Source: JAEINY01 sp942490535 (GTDB lineage Bacteria > Bacteroidota > Bacteroidia > Bacteroidales > Marinilabiliaceae). From it: a stretch of 64,000 nt of DNA. The notes below the pieces were generated by a model. That model worked only from the letters and a program-made list of their open reading frames with translations. It was not told the DNA's origin and ran no database searches. Of this stretch, positions 9,451 to 18,719 are shown piece after piece. The DNA lies in contig CALNXQ010000004.1 of the NCBI GenBank assembly GCA_942490535.1, positions 876,220-940,219 on the forward strand, written 5' to 3'. Position 1 is the stretch's first letter. Each line of letters starts with the position of its first letter. A program made the translations under genes and the position numbers.

Positions 9451-9487
9451 CCGGAGTTAAGTTCTTGCTGGCTGAACTTAACTCCGG
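9451..9487 (-). other. Perfect 14-bp intercistronic hairpin
   Basis: CCGGAGTTAAGTTC and its exact reverse complement enclose a 9-base loop immediately after the stop of the secreted helical protein and before the LytS gene. There is no T run on the minus strand, so it looks more like an mRNA stability/processing element or weak attenuator than a classical terminator. Confidence 0.6.
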
Positions 9488-9501
9488 GATCCGGGAACGT
9501 G

Positions 9502-10134
9502 TTATTGTTCCGACTGACATTTCTCCAGCATCTCCCGGTTGTGTTTCTCCCCCCACTGGGGCAGTAACGCGTTTTCAACCCTATTAGAGGTAAACAATTC
9601 ATCGGCCCTTTTAAAATGCGCTAGTGCTTTTGCGGAACCTCCGCCAAACATTTTAGGGGTATGTATTACATTGTTACCACGACAGTAATGAATGCGTGGA
9701 TTAGCGGCATTCAAACCTTCTGCTTTGGCCAGCGCCTCAGCCGACAGAGATGAGTACTTAAATCCGCGTGATGCACTGGTGATGCGCATACTATAAATCA
9801 AGGCCTGTAAGACATACACTTCCGATTCGTCGTCCTTTTTTCTGATTAATTGATCCATGACGGCTTGCGCTTTATCCAATACTGCATCAGTGGAATCTGC
9901 ATCTTGTATAAAAAAGGTAGCATGAGTGTAGGCGTATGCAGCGTAATAATAGGGCAACCACTCGTTTTGCTCCTTTTCGCCAATACGGTAGAAAAGACCC
10001 GCAATTTGATCAAGCTCAGAGACACTCTTAGCTTTAAAAATCTTGTCGATAGAAGTTTTCATGGTTTCGGTATAAGTGCTTGCTGAAGCACACAGACTGC
10101 TAACGACTAAAATAATGGTAAATAACGTTTTCAT
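9502..10134 (-). CDS. Secreted TPR-like helical protein, function unknown
   Basis: A 210-residue protein with a clear N-terminal signal peptide (MKTLFTIILVVSSLCASAS), so probably periplasmic. The rest is helical with alternating aromatic/alanine spacing like TPR units (for example LPYYYAAYAYTHATFF and ALAHFKRADELF). No catalytic motif is visible. It lies 24 bases downstream of a TonB receptor gene and upstream of a LytS/LytTR pair, all leftward. A protein of this kind beside a receptor could act as its periplasmic partner or inform the regulator; that is inference. Confidence 0.8.
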   Translation of the reverse strand: MKTLFTIILVVSSLCASASTYTETMKTSIDKIFKAKSVSELDQIAGLFYRIGEKEQNEWLPYYYAAYAYTHATFFIQDADSTDAVLDKAQAVMDQLIRKKDDESEVYVLQALIYSMRITSASRGFKYSSLSAEALAKAEGLNAANPRIHYCRGNNVIHTPKMFGGGSAKALAHFKRADELFTSNRVENALLPQWGEKHNREMLEKCQSEQ

Positions 10135-10158
10135 TGTTTTAACGATTTAGGATGTAAC

Positions 10159-12303
10159 TTAATTGATTGATATAAATACGCCCAGAAACAGGAACTGCTT
10201 CACATCGGGATGCATGGGCACCAATTTATCCGGACTGTTGCCATCCATGGACGGCACCGTCCGGTAACCCAGGTGTTGCGTTTGCCCCAAGACATTATTC
10301 ATGGCCAGGTGGATGATGGTAAAATGATTGCCCAGATGTGTGAGGTAACTCAGGTTCAGGCTTAGATCGTGATACATGGGTGACCGCCGGTTCATGAATT
10401 GGGCATCCCCCGGCTGATGATAGGGTTTCCCGGAAGCTGTCACCCAGGTGGCGCCCACTTGTGTATTGATGGCCCCGAAAAAATACTTGGCCACAGCTGA
10501 AAAGGTATGTTCGGCAATATAATTAGGTGTGACTTTCGATGGATAGTCTTTGTATTGACGCTTTGAGTCGATGTACGAATAAGACAACCAATAATCGGTG
10601 CGTTTAAAAGTTTCCCGGTCGCGGTAAAACACGTCCACCCCTTGGGCATAGCCTTCTCCTCCATTTGAATAATTGGGCACAAAAGGATTATCACTCGCCT
10701 GATAACTGACCAGATTATCGTATTTTTTGTAGTAAGCCTCTGTACGGAACAAGCGCTTTTGAATATCGCCCGTTTGAAACCCCAGGATGTAATGGGTGGC
10801 TTTCTCAAAATTAAACTGAGAGGAAAACTTCAGGTAATCATTCACCGGATTTTGAAAAAACTGACCATAGGCTGCCGACAATTGACTATTCTTGCCAGTT
10901 TTGTAAGCCATGGATATGCGAGGGGAGAAATTCGCCCGCTTCATATACGACGAATACTCATACCGCACTCCCGGACGGAAGGCAAATTTGGCCGACAATT
11001 TTATCTCCGGTTCCACAAAAAAAGATGCTACATGATCTTCGACTTCTCCCGACCAACGCCTGGCCCCTTTCAGCGCCTTATAATCCTGATTATACTTTGT
11101 GAAGGCATCGGAAACCCCATAGGTTAGTACAATTCCTTCTTTCACATCGTGCACAAATGCCACACGTCCTTCGATGTTTAATTCATTTTCGGTGGAATGG
11201 TGTGTGCCGGCAATGGTTCGATCCTGATCGTAGGTAATGGCGACTCCACTCCGAAAAGCAGTCTTCTCACCCAGGGACATTTTATAGGTTCCATTCCAAT
11301 ACGTGTTCCCGCCTTCGCTGTCGATGTAAACCGATTCGTCGCTCCCATCAGAGGTATTAAACGATTGAAGGCCGTAATCACCGGTGGCGAACATCTTAAA
11401 AATTCCCCCGTTCTTAAAGCGCTGTCGATGCATAAGGTTCACATTAGCCGCTTCCACCGGCTTCACCCATTCCAGGCGGTTATTCACCAAGCCGTAATAA
11501 GGAGCCAAATTGGTATAGCTCACGCCCGCCGACGTGGAGCGATCTTCCCCGCACCAGGTGTGGTTGGCCTCAAGTCCGATACTCATCAACGACAAACCAG
11601 TGACTTCCTCTACGGCAATATCTGTGGATTCAAGAATCAGCACCGACGACAAGGCCTGTCCATATTCGGCTGAATACCCCCCCGTGCTAAATACGGTCCC
11701 ACTGAACAAGGAAGGCGAGAACCGGCCGCGAGTGGGTAAATCCGGCACTTTGGAATAATAGGGTTTGGCAGCCAAAAGACCATCGACGTATACTTTGGTT
11801 TCGGCGGCTTCCCCACCCCGTACCAGTAAGCGGCCATCATCTGCAGCGGCTTGTGTACCCGGCAGAGTTTTCAGAGCCGCGTTGATATCGCCCATGGAAC
11901 CGGCAGTGGTATAAATATCCATGGGTTCCAGCACCGAGGCCCGGCTTTTGTCCCCGGCATTGAAACTACCGGCGGTAATGGTAACGGCGTTCAGACTGGT
12001 AACACTTTCTTTTAAACGGATGGATAAGTTAGCTAACAGTTGATTCTCCAAGGGTACTGTTTGAGTGGTATAACCAATATAACTAACCACTAAGGTTTTC
12101 TCCCGGGCTGCTTCGGCTTCAAACTCGAATTTGCCTTCAGCATCCGTGATGGTTCCATCATACGTCCCTTCGATAAACAGATTGACACCTACTAAAGGTT
12201 CGCCATCCATGGCTTGCACCAAACCGGCAATGCGATCCTGAGCCGCCAGCGTAGCCGAAGATAGTACTGAACAGGCGATGATGAGGAATTGATTTAGTTT
12301 CAT
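10159..12303 (-). CDS. TonB-dependent outer-membrane receptor with CarboxypepD_reg-like domain
   Basis: A 714-residue outer-membrane receptor. Signal peptide (residues 1-21) is followed by a ~80-residue CarboxypepD_reg-like Ig fold (RIAGLVQAMDGEPLVGVN ... VVSYIGYTTQTV), then a plug (~110-230: MGDINAALKTLPGTQAA, RGGEAAETKVYVDGL), then a 22-strand-type barrel ending FLGVFISIN with an aromatic-poor terminus. It is rather short for a SusC protein and there is no SusD next to it, so a small substrate such as a chelate or cofactor is as likely as a glycan. First gene of the leftward unit with the TPR-like protein and LytS/LytTR pair. Confidence 0.92.
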   Translation of the reverse strand: MKLNQFLIIACSVLSSATLAAQDRIAGLVQAMDGEPLVGVNLFIEGTYDGTITDAEGKFEFEAEAAREKTLVVSYIGYTTQTVPLENQLLANLSIRLKESVTSLNAVTITAGSFNAGDKSRASVLEPMDIYTTAGSMGDINAALKTLPGTQAAADDGRLLVRGGEAAETKVYVDGLLAAKPYYSKVPDLPTRGRFSPSLFSGTVFSTGGYSAEYGQALSSVLILESTDIAVEEVTGLSLMSIGLEANHTWCGEDRSTSAGVSYTNLAPYYGLVNNRLEWVKPVEAANVNLMHRQRFKNGGIFKMFATGDYGLQSFNTSDGSDESVYIDSEGGNTYWNGTYKMSLGEKTAFRSGVAITYDQDRTIAGTHHSTENELNIEGRVAFVHDVKEGIVLTYGVSDAFTKYNQDYKALKGARRWSGEVEDHVASFFVEPEIKLSAKFAFRPGVRYEYSSYMKRANFSPRISMAYKTGKNSQLSAAYGQFFQNPVNDYLKFSSQFNFEKATHYILGFQTGDIQKRLFRTEAYYKKYDNLVSYQASDNPFVPNYSNGGEGYAQGVDVFYRDRETFKRTDYWLSYSYIDSKRQYKDYPSKVTPNYIAEHTFSAVAKYFFGAINTQVGATWVTASGKPYHQPGDAQFMNRRSPMYHDLSLNLSYLTHLGNHFTIIHLAMNNVLGQTQHLGYRTVPSMDGNSPDKLVPMHPDVKQFLFLGVFISIN

Positions 12304-12649
12304 TATGATTAAGTATTAATTACAAATGCAAAATTGACTTATTCAGCTGTGTGAGGCTTTGCCGTCTTTGCTGATTGACGATTCAAATATCTCCTCACTT
12401 TGCGTGGTTTCTAAAAAAAGGACGACGACTTGTCAATTAATCCGGATGAATGGTAAAAACGGAACAGCTCTCGTTGCCTTTGTCAATAATTCCTCTCATT
12501 TGAAAAGCTTCCAGCAAGCTGCAAGAACCCCTCCTTTGAATAGAAATCCTTCCTGCAACGAGCAGGGAGTATTTCCCTGGCAAGATTTCATTCCGTTTTT
12601 TTATCCCTGCACAAATCGCTAATTTCACAGGCTGTAAAAAAGAATTGAA
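12304..12649. other. Divergent intergenic region
   Basis: About 345 bases between the leftward TonB unit and the rightward SDR/thioesterase unit. It must contain both promoters. A near-match to the -7 box (TGCATTTGT on the minus strand) lies upstream of the receptor gene. A short frame inside is not convincing as a gene. Confidence 0.4.
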
Positions 12650-13459
12650 ATGAAAGATAAAGTCATTATAATTACGGGTGCTTCTTCAGGCATTGGCCTG
12701 GCCTGTGCCCGTGAATTTGCCCGCCGTGGGGCGCACTTAGCATTGGCTGCCCGTAGCCTTGATAAATTAAAGGAAGTGGAAGCTGAACTTCAAAAAGCCG
12801 GCAACCAGGTGATCTCCATCCAAACAGATGTGAGTCAGGAAGCCGATTGTAAACACATGGTGGACCAAACACTGAAGGCTTTTGGACGCATCGACATTCT
12901 AATTAACAATGCCGGTATTTCCATGCGTGCTTTATTCAAGGATGTGGATCTATCGGTGCTCAAGCAATTGATGGATGTTAATTTTTGGGGGACGGTTTAT
13001 TGTACCAAATATGCCTTGCCTCACTTATTGACGCAAAAAGGATCGGTCGTGGGTGTATCTTCCATTGCCGGTTATGTGGGTTTACCGGGCCGCACGGGTT
13101 ATTCATCGTCGAAATTTGCCATGCACGGTTTCCTGGAGGCCTTACGTGTTGAAAATCTCAAAACCGGCTTACATGTGCTCATCGCCGCACCGGGTTTTAC
13201 CGCCTCCAATGTACGTAAAGCAGCACTAACGGCAGATGGTAGTAATCAAGGCGAAACACCGCGGCAGGAAGAAAAAATGATGACTGCTGAAGAAGTGGCC
13301 ACTCACCTGGCCAAAGCCATCCTCAAACGGAAACGCACTTTAATCTTAACCTTTGTGGAGGGGAAAGTAACGGTTTTCTTAAAGAAATTCTTACCGGGTT
13401 TGCTGGAAAAACTCACCTATAACCACATGGCTAAGGAGCCTGATTCACCTTTTAACTAA
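12650..13459 (+). CDS. Short-chain dehydrogenase/reductase
   Basis: A 269-residue NAD(P)-dependent oxidoreductase. The Rossmann motif TGASSGIG is at residues ~10-17, AARS follows strand 2 (an Arg/Ser here suggests NADP preference), NNAG is in strand 4, and the catalytic Ser (VSSIAG) and YSSSK tetrad residues are intact. The C-terminal segment has a hydrophobic stretch (VTVFLKKFLPGLLEKL) as in membrane-associated DHRS7-like members. It lies 8 bases ahead of a hotdog thioesterase gene, suggesting a shared transcript and possibly lipid or acyl-CoA metabolism. Substrate unknown. Confidence 0.93.
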   Translation: MKDKVIIITGASSGIGLACAREFARRGAHLALAARSLDKLKEVEAELQKAGNQVISIQTDVSQEADCKHMVDQTLKAFGRIDILINNAGISMRALFKDVDLSVLKQLMDVNFWGTVYCTKYALPHLLTQKGSVVGVSSIAGYVGLPGRTGYSSSKFAMHGFLEALRVENLKTGLHVLIAAPGFTASNVRKAALTADGSNQGETPRQEEKMMTAEEVATHLAKAILKRKRTLILTFVEGKVTVFLKKFLPGLLEKLTYNHMAKEPDSPFN

Positions 13460-13467
13460 CGCCTGGT

Positions 13468-13875
13468 ATGATTGAAAACAAAACATCTTTCAGGGTGCGC
13501 TATGCGGAGACCGATCAGATGGGCATTGTGAATAATGCCAATTACCCCACTTATTATGAAATCGGACGGACCGAATTGTTTCGTGCCTTGGGTTTATCCT
13601 ATAAAATAATCGAATCAGCTGGTATCATCTTACCCTTATCTGATTTATTTGTTAAATATCACCGCCCTGCTTTATATGATGATCTGTTAACCATTAAAAC
13701 ATGCATCAAGGAGTGGCCGGCCAGTCGCATCCGATTTGATTACTACATCTATAATGAAGCGGAGCAATTAGTGAACGAAGGTTACACTACGCTCGCTTAT
13801 CTGGATGCCAAAACCCGACGTCCTATACGCATTCCCCCCATGGTGGTGGAACTGCTTCAACCGTATTTTCAATAA
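13468..13875 (+). CDS. Acyl-CoA thioesterase (4HBT, YbgC/FadM-like)
   Basis: A 135-residue single hotdog domain that hydrolyses acyl-CoA thioesters. The family motif VRYAETDQMGIVNNANY with the catalytic Asp is at residues ~9-25, and YYEIGRTELFRALG forms the central hot-dog helix. Length is normal for YbgC-type enzymes. It follows the SDR gene by 8 bases and ends just before a bidirectional terminator. Chain-length preference cannot be deduced. Confidence 0.93.
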   Translation: MIENKTSFRVRYAETDQMGIVNNANYPTYYEIGRTELFRALGLSYKIIESAGIILPLSDLFVKYHRPALYDDLLTIKTCIKEWPASRIRFDYYIYNEAEQLVNEGYTTLAYLDAKTRRPIRIPPMVVELLQPYFQ

Positions 13876-13912
13876 AAAAATGCCGGCTGATGATTCAGTC
13901 GGCATTTTCTTT
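13874..13912. terminator. Bidirectional terminator between thioesterase and LysE genes
   Basis: A 10-bp stem with one G-T pair (TGCCGGCTGA / TCAGTCGGCA) and TGAT loop is preceded by an A tract and followed by TTTTCTTT, so it can stop transcription from both convergent genes. Confidence 0.85.
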
Positions 13913-13930
13913 ATATCCTTATCCGTGGTG

Positions 13931-14584
13931 TTAAGCCACTGCTAAATATTCCGTTACTAACCAGCTCACAAAAGCAATAACCACTAACACTACAATAGAA
14001 CCACCGGCTATTTTGTTGATCCAGAACAGACGTCGAAGGTTTATTTTTCTGCGGAACATACTGACCAAACCACTGAGTGTAAACCACCACAAGGAAGCTC
14101 CTGTAAATATGCCAAGTACCAGGATCACCTGCTCCAATCCACTATGATCGGTTTGCACCACCCGAAAGGCCGTAAACAAAGCCATCAATAAAAAAACGGC
14201 CAGGGGATTAGAAACGGTTAACAAGAAGGTGGAGAAAAAATCCTGTGCCAGACTCCGGTTACGTTTCTTTTGCTTGCGCAACTGGACGGCGGGATTGGTA
14301 TAAAAAATCCGCAAGCCCATCCCAATTAAGATAACGGCTCCAATAATCTGGATGTACAAAATCTGAGTCTCAATAAAACCAATGATAAAAGAAAGACTGA
14401 AACCGGCTATAATAGCATAGATGGTATCTGACATGGCGGCACCTAAACCGGAAATAAAACCTGATAAACGACCTTTATTTAACGTTCGCTGAATACATAA
14501 TACTCCAATCGGTCCCAACGGAATAGAAGCCAACAACCCAATTACAATCGCACTCAATATGAAACTCAAACTCATTATCAACAT
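13931..14584 (-). CDS. LysE/RhtB-family exporter
   Basis: A 217-residue inner-membrane protein with six hydrophobic helices. The N-terminal motif LASIPLGPIGVLCIQRTL matches the LysE translocator family (GPxxxxxxxR/TL), and NPLAVFLLMALF matches the second conserved repeat (TNPKAxxFF-like). Members export amino acids or related metabolites. A basic loop (LRKQKKRNRS) lies between helices 3 and 4. It is monocistronic and divergent from the phosphate transporter gene. Substrate is not predictable; an ATG three codons downstream is an alternative start. Confidence 0.9.
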   Translation of the reverse strand: MLIMSLSFILSAIVIGLLASIPLGPIGVLCIQRTLNKGRLSGFISGLGAAMSDTIYAIIAGFSLSFIIGFIETQILYIQIIGAVILIGMGLRIFYTNPAVQLRKQKKRNRSLAQDFFSTFLLTVSNPLAVFLLMALFTAFRVVQTDHSGLEQVILVLGIFTGASLWWFTLSGLVSMFRRKINLRRLFWINKIAGGSIVVLVVIAFVSWLVTEYLAVA

Positions 14585-14905
14585 TTTTCAGGCCTTTCAA
14601 TGGTACATGTTCAGTATGCTTCCTTTAACTCATAAGATAAGCATGAATCGTACGATTGTCATCCCTTTTTATCAACTTTTCCAAACGTCGGCCAAAATTA
14701 TAAAAACCTTTCGATATTTAAGGTTGTTATTAAGATTAATAAATTAGAAAATTTTGATAAGTGAGCTCCATTTAGTTAAGACTATTTTAACATTTATTTC
14801 ATGGCTTAACACAAATTTAACACTCGCTTAAAATAGACTCAATACACCTCTGAATACGACTCACTATGTTTGCGGCACGAAAAAGAAACACAAATACAAA
14901 TTCTG
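14585..14905. other. AT-rich divergent intergenic region
   Basis: About 320 AT-rich bases between the LysE exporter and the PiT gene. Its right end carries a clear -7 box for PiT. No gene, repeat or strong hairpin was recognised elsewhere in it. Confidence 0.5.
14865..14873 (+). promoter_or_regulatory. -7 box of the PiT gene
   Basis: TATGTTTGC matches TAnnTTTGY exactly and lies 32 bases ahead of the chosen ATG, a normal leader length. The -33 element is not obvious. Its position also argues against the TTG at 14870 as a start, since that codon overlaps the box. Confidence 0.55.
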
Positions 14906-17164
14906 ATGGAAAACATTTATTTCATTTTAGTCATTGTGTTGTTTGCCCTGGCCATATCCGATCTTGTGGTTGGAGTCAGCAACGACGCAGTCAACTTTCT
15001 TAACTCGGCCATTGGTGCCAAAGCCGCACCTTTCAAAGTGATTATGGTCGTCGCTGCCCTGGGTATTTTATTTGGAGCCACGTTCTCCAGTGGGATGATG
15101 GAAGTAGCCCGTAAGGGGATATTCAATCCACAGTATTTCTACTTCTCGGAGATCATGATTATTTTCCTCGCGGTTATGATCACCGATGTGATACTGCTGG
15201 ATTTGTTTAACACTTTTGGAATGCCTACTTCCACAACGGTATCCATCGTCTTCGAATTACTCGGTGCCGCCGTGGCTGTTTCCATTATTAAGGCCCTCAA
15301 CAATCCGGAGATACCCATCAGTGAATACATCAATACGGCAAAAGCATTGGCCATTATATCAGGTATTCTTTTATCTGTAGTGGTCTCCTTTTCCACTGGG
15401 GCCATTGTGCAGTTTTTTACACGTCTGCTATTTTCATTTAATTATAACAAGCGATTAACCTATTTAGGTGCTCTTTGGGGAGGACTTGCCATTTCAGCCA
15501 TTACCTACTTTATCCTGATCAAAGGGGCTAAAGGCGCTTCTTTCATGGACAGTGCTACCAAGGACTGGATTAAAGGAAACGGCTTCCTGATATTGGTATA
15601 CAGCTTTATTGGCTGGACCGTTTTGCTGCAGATCGCTAAAATGATCTTTAAAATTGACATTTTAAAAATTATTGTTTTAGCCGGCACCTTCGCCTTAGCA
15701 ATGGCTTTTGCCGGGAACGATTTGGTAAACTTCATCGGGGTACCGCTGGCCGGTTTTGAATCCTTTAAAGTATTAAATGCCACACCCGGAGCCTCACCAG
15801 ACAACCTATTAATGGTATCCATGGCCGGGAAGGTAAAGACCGATACTTACATGTTGATCATTGCAGGTATTATCATGGTCGTCACTTTATGGACCTCCAA
15901 AAAGGCCCGTGGCGTGGTTAAAACATCCCTTGATTTAAGTCGTCAGCAAGAAGGAGATGAGCGTTTCGGTTCCAGTTACTTTGCACGTTCCATTGTACGG
16001 GCCTCCATTACCTTATCCAACGGCATTTCGGCGGTGGTGCCGGTTCGTCTGCGCAATTCCATCGGTCGTCAATTCGATTCCTCCGTGTACGAAGAGCAGC
16101 GTCAAAAATTGGGCGAAGAAGCCCCTACTTTTGATATGATCCGGGCCTCTGTGAACCTGGTTGTCGCCAGTATCCTGATTTCCATTGCAACCAACATGAA
16201 ATTGCCGCTTTCTACTACTTATGTGACCTTCATGGTGGCCATGGGTAGCTCATTGGCCGATCGTGCCTGGGGACGTGAAAGTGCAGTGTATCGTATTACC
16301 GGTGTATTATCTGTCATTGGCGGTTGGTTCTTTACAGCATTCTCAGCCTTTACGGCGGCTTTCGTATTGGCGCTGATCATTAGCTGGGGCGGTCCGATTG
16401 CCATATTAGGCTTAGTGATACTGGCAGCTTATGTCATTTATCGCACACACACCGTGCATAAAAAACAGAAAAGCCAGGAAACTGAAATTAAAGATATCGA
16501 AATAGAGGAAGTGAACGGTGAAATTTTGGCCGAAAAAGTCCTTGAAAAATGTAAAGATAGTGTGTCGCACACCTTAGAAAAAGTTGCTGCGCTGTACAAT
16601 CAAACCATTGAAGATTTCGAAGCCGAAAACCGAAAAGGTCTGAAAGCGATCACGAAAGATGTGGAAGCACTTAATAAGAAAACAAAGAAACTTAAGAGTA
16701 ACGTTTATACCACTGTCCGGAAACTACAGGAGCAATCCATTGATTCCAGTCTGTATTACGTACAGGTATTAGATTATTTGCGTGAAACAGCACATTGCTT
16801 AACGTACATCGCTGATCCTTGTTTTGCACACATCGACAACAATCATAAAGTTTTTAAACCGGAACAATTCGAAGATTTAAATAACCTGAAAGTTGCGGTT
16901 ACAGGTCTTCTAGCCACCGTAACTAAAATGATTACCTCCGGTGATTATGCAGGTATTGATGCGCTGTTGGAAAAACAACAGGGGGTATTGGAAACCATCC
17001 GGGTCAATCGAAAAGCGCAATTAAAACGCATTAAAAACGAAAAAGCCGGTACGAAGGTAAGTATGTTGTATCTCAACATACTTCATGAAACTCAAAACAT
17101 GCTCTTGCACTTGATCAATCTGGCCAAAGCACAACGTGACTTCGTCGATTATCACACAAAATAG
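14906..17164 (+). CDS. PiT-family inorganic phosphate transporter with PhoU-like C-terminal domain
   Basis: A 752-residue inner-membrane phosphate:cation symporter. The PiT repeat signature appears as VGVSNDAVNFLNSAIG near the N-terminus and again as FAGNDLVNFIGVPLAG in the second half. About twelve helices are present up to residue ~525. The remaining ~220 residues are soluble, helical and resemble PhoU (for example HTLEKVAALYNQTIEDFE and YYVQVLDYLRETAHC), which may gate uptake. The ATG was chosen over a TTG twelve codons upstream. A terminator follows, and a porin gene comes next, which suggests a phosphate uptake route across both membranes. Confidence 0.93.
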   Translation: MENIYFILVIVLFALAISDLVVGVSNDAVNFLNSAIGAKAAPFKVIMVVAALGILFGATFSSGMMEVARKGIFNPQYFYFSEIMIIFLAVMITDVILLDLFNTFGMPTSTTVSIVFELLGAAVAVSIIKALNNPEIPISEYINTAKALAIISGILLSVVVSFSTGAIVQFFTRLLFSFNYNKRLTYLGALWGGLAISAITYFILIKGAKGASFMDSATKDWIKGNGFLILVYSFIGWTVLLQIAKMIFKIDILKIIVLAGTFALAMAFAGNDLVNFIGVPLAGFESFKVLNATPGASPDNLLMVSMAGKVKTDTYMLIIAGIIMVVTLWTSKKARGVVKTSLDLSRQQEGDERFGSSYFARSIVRASITLSNGISAVVPVRLRNSIGRQFDSSVYEEQRQKLGEEAPTFDMIRASVNLVVASILISIATNMKLPLSTTYVTFMVAMGSSLADRAWGRESAVYRITGVLSVIGGWFFTAFSAFTAAFVLALIISWGGPIAILGLVILAAYVIYRTHTVHKKQKSQETEIKDIEIEEVNGEILAEKVLEKCKDSVSHTLEKVAALYNQTIEDFEAENRKGLKAITKDVEALNKKTKKLKSNVYTTVRKLQEQSIDSSLYYVQVLDYLRETAHCLTYIADPCFAHIDNNHKVFKPEQFEDLNNLKVAVTGLLATVTKMITSGDYAGIDALLEKQQGVLETIRVNRKAQLKRIKNEKAGTKVSMLYLNILHETQNMLLHLINLAKAQRDFVDYHTK

Positions 17165-17173
17165 AATTATCAT

Positions 17174-17212
17174 GGCGGGAAGGAACTGGGAACTCCTTCC
17201 TGCCTTTATTTT
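17174..17212 (+). terminator. Terminator after the PiT gene
   Basis: An 11-bp stem with one wobble (GGCGGGAAGGA / TCCTTCCTGCC) and TTTATTTT tail directly follow the PiT stop, so the porin gene downstream is probably partly independent. Confidence 0.75.
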
Positions 17213-17314
17213 CGTAACACACACTATTATTTCGTAACTTTCAGATTGGCGTTTCAATCGCCGATATAAAGGGCGTGACATTATAAAATACAGGAATTTA
17301 AACGGGAAGAAATC

Positions 17315-18319
17315 ATGCTAAAGAATTTATTATCTGCGATCATAGCAATCGCACTATTTACAGGGATAAATGCTCAGGAAAAAGAAGCGTTTAAACCACA
17401 TGGCAAAGTGGAAGGTCGAATATTTACCAATTTCAATGCCGATGTAACCGGTGATGGGGATGCCAAAGGCTTTGAACTTAAAAGAGCCTACCTGGGGTAT
17501 CAATATCAAATTACACCTGAGATCAAGGCAGCCGTAAAACTGGATGTGGGTGGCAGCGAGTTCATTTTAAACGATGCGGAAGCTCAATATGCGTATTTTA
17601 AAACAGCAGCCGTTTACTATGAAAAAGACAATTGGTTCGTAGCCTTTGGTCTGCACGATACTTACCAATTCAAGGTACAGGAAAAATTATGGGGTAAACG
17701 CTATGTATTACCTTCCATGCTGGATCAGCAAAAATTTGACTTCAGTGCCGATATTGGGGCTTCTGCCGCTTATCATTTTGAGAATGTATCGCTGGATTTT
17801 TCGTTATTTAATGGCGAAGGGTATAAACAGTTGCAGCAGGATGATGCCTTTAGAGGTAGCATAGGAGTAACCGGTTATTTGTTGGATAAAAAAATTATTC
17901 TGCGCGGTTACAGTGATTACTCATCGCGAGACGTACACTTAGCTTCTTATACCGCTTTTGCCGGACTCGATATGGATAAGTGGTCCCTGGGTGCTGAATA
18001 TACTATCCAGAAAAACTACATCTATACGGACGGTCATGACCGCAATGCCTACTCGCTCTTTGGTCAGTACAACTTTACTCCAAGATTTGGCATTTGGGCC
18101 CGTATTGATGGCATTACTTCTGATTTCACGTCTTCAGAGGATGCTGATTACATTCATAAAGTACAAGGGATAGATGGTACTTACTTTTATCCGGGATTGG
18201 AATACATCATTGTGCCAAAACACCTAAAAGCATCCTTCAATTACCATCACCACGTAGATGATACCGCTGCAAAAGACGAAGATGGTCAAATTTATTTCAA
18301 CCTGGAGATACGGTTCTAA
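17315..18319 (+). CDS. Outer-membrane porin, phosphate-selective porin O/P-like
   Basis: A 334-residue protein with signal peptide (cleavage after INAQ, residue ~21) and an all-beta body of alternating strands ending IYFNLEIRF, the terminal aromatic required for barrel assembly. FELKRAYLGYQYQITPEIKAA is like the strand-turn pattern of OprO/OprP-type porins. The gene lies 150 bases after the phosphate transporter, so a role in phosphate or anion diffusion is plausible but rests on context. It ends at a perfect terminator. Confidence 0.82.
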   Translation: MLKNLLSAIIAIALFTGINAQEKEAFKPHGKVEGRIFTNFNADVTGDGDAKGFELKRAYLGYQYQITPEIKAAVKLDVGGSEFILNDAEAQYAYFKTAAVYYEKDNWFVAFGLHDTYQFKVQEKLWGKRYVLPSMLDQQKFDFSADIGASAAYHFENVSLDFSLFNGEGYKQLQQDDAFRGSIGVTGYLLDKKIILRGYSDYSSRDVHLASYTAFAGLDMDKWSLGAEYTIQKNYIYTDGHDRNAYSLFGQYNFTPRFGIWARIDGITSDFTSSEDADYIHKVQGIDGTYFYPGLEYIIVPKHLKASFNYHHHVDDTAAKDEDGQIYFNLEIRF

Positions 18320-18333
18320 CAGAACAAAATTCC

Positions 18334-18375
18334 AAAAAAAAAGGTCTTTGAAATCCGTTTCAAAGACCTTTTTTT
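18334..18375 (+). terminator. Strong terminator after the porin gene
   Basis: A perfect stem of about 18 bp including the A/T flanks (GGTCTTTGAAA / TTTCAAAGACC), a 4-base loop and a 7-T run. Confidence 0.92.
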
Positions 18376-18719
18376 ATTCGTTGACTAAACTATTCAGTTG
18401 AAAAGTACAATCCACCTTATTACAGAATTTTCGGTGCCAGAAAGAATCCCATTCACCCACCGCCATCAATTAGAAAACGGTTTATGAAGTTTTACTGTAT
18501 TTAGAATTTAGGCAACGGTTCTTTATAAGCGGTTTGAAGTAAAGATCCCTTCCTTAGAACTTTTTGAACTCACCATTAAGAGTAACGGCCCTTTTCCCTT
18601 TCAGTCCGAAACAAAATATTCTATAACATATAAATCCCCAATAGTAGGTATTGCGAGGATTCCTGATTTTTTCCACTTTTGCAGTCGTGATAAAGCAAAC
18701 AGGAACATATAACACATGG
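18376..18719. other. Intergenic region upstream of the His-rich protein
   Basis: About 340 bases with no convincing frame. The sequence just before the next gene has CACTTTTGC, a weak -7-like element. No clear metal-regulator operator was recognised. Confidence 0.4.

Noticed and set aside
11197..11673. 158-codon open frame on the plus strand
   Set aside because: Antisense to the TonB receptor gene, which has full domain support; no motif in the antisense peptide.
12359..12622. 87-codon open frame in the divergent intergenic region
   Set aside because: Poor start context, overlaps an opposite-strand frame of similar size, and no protein-like composition.
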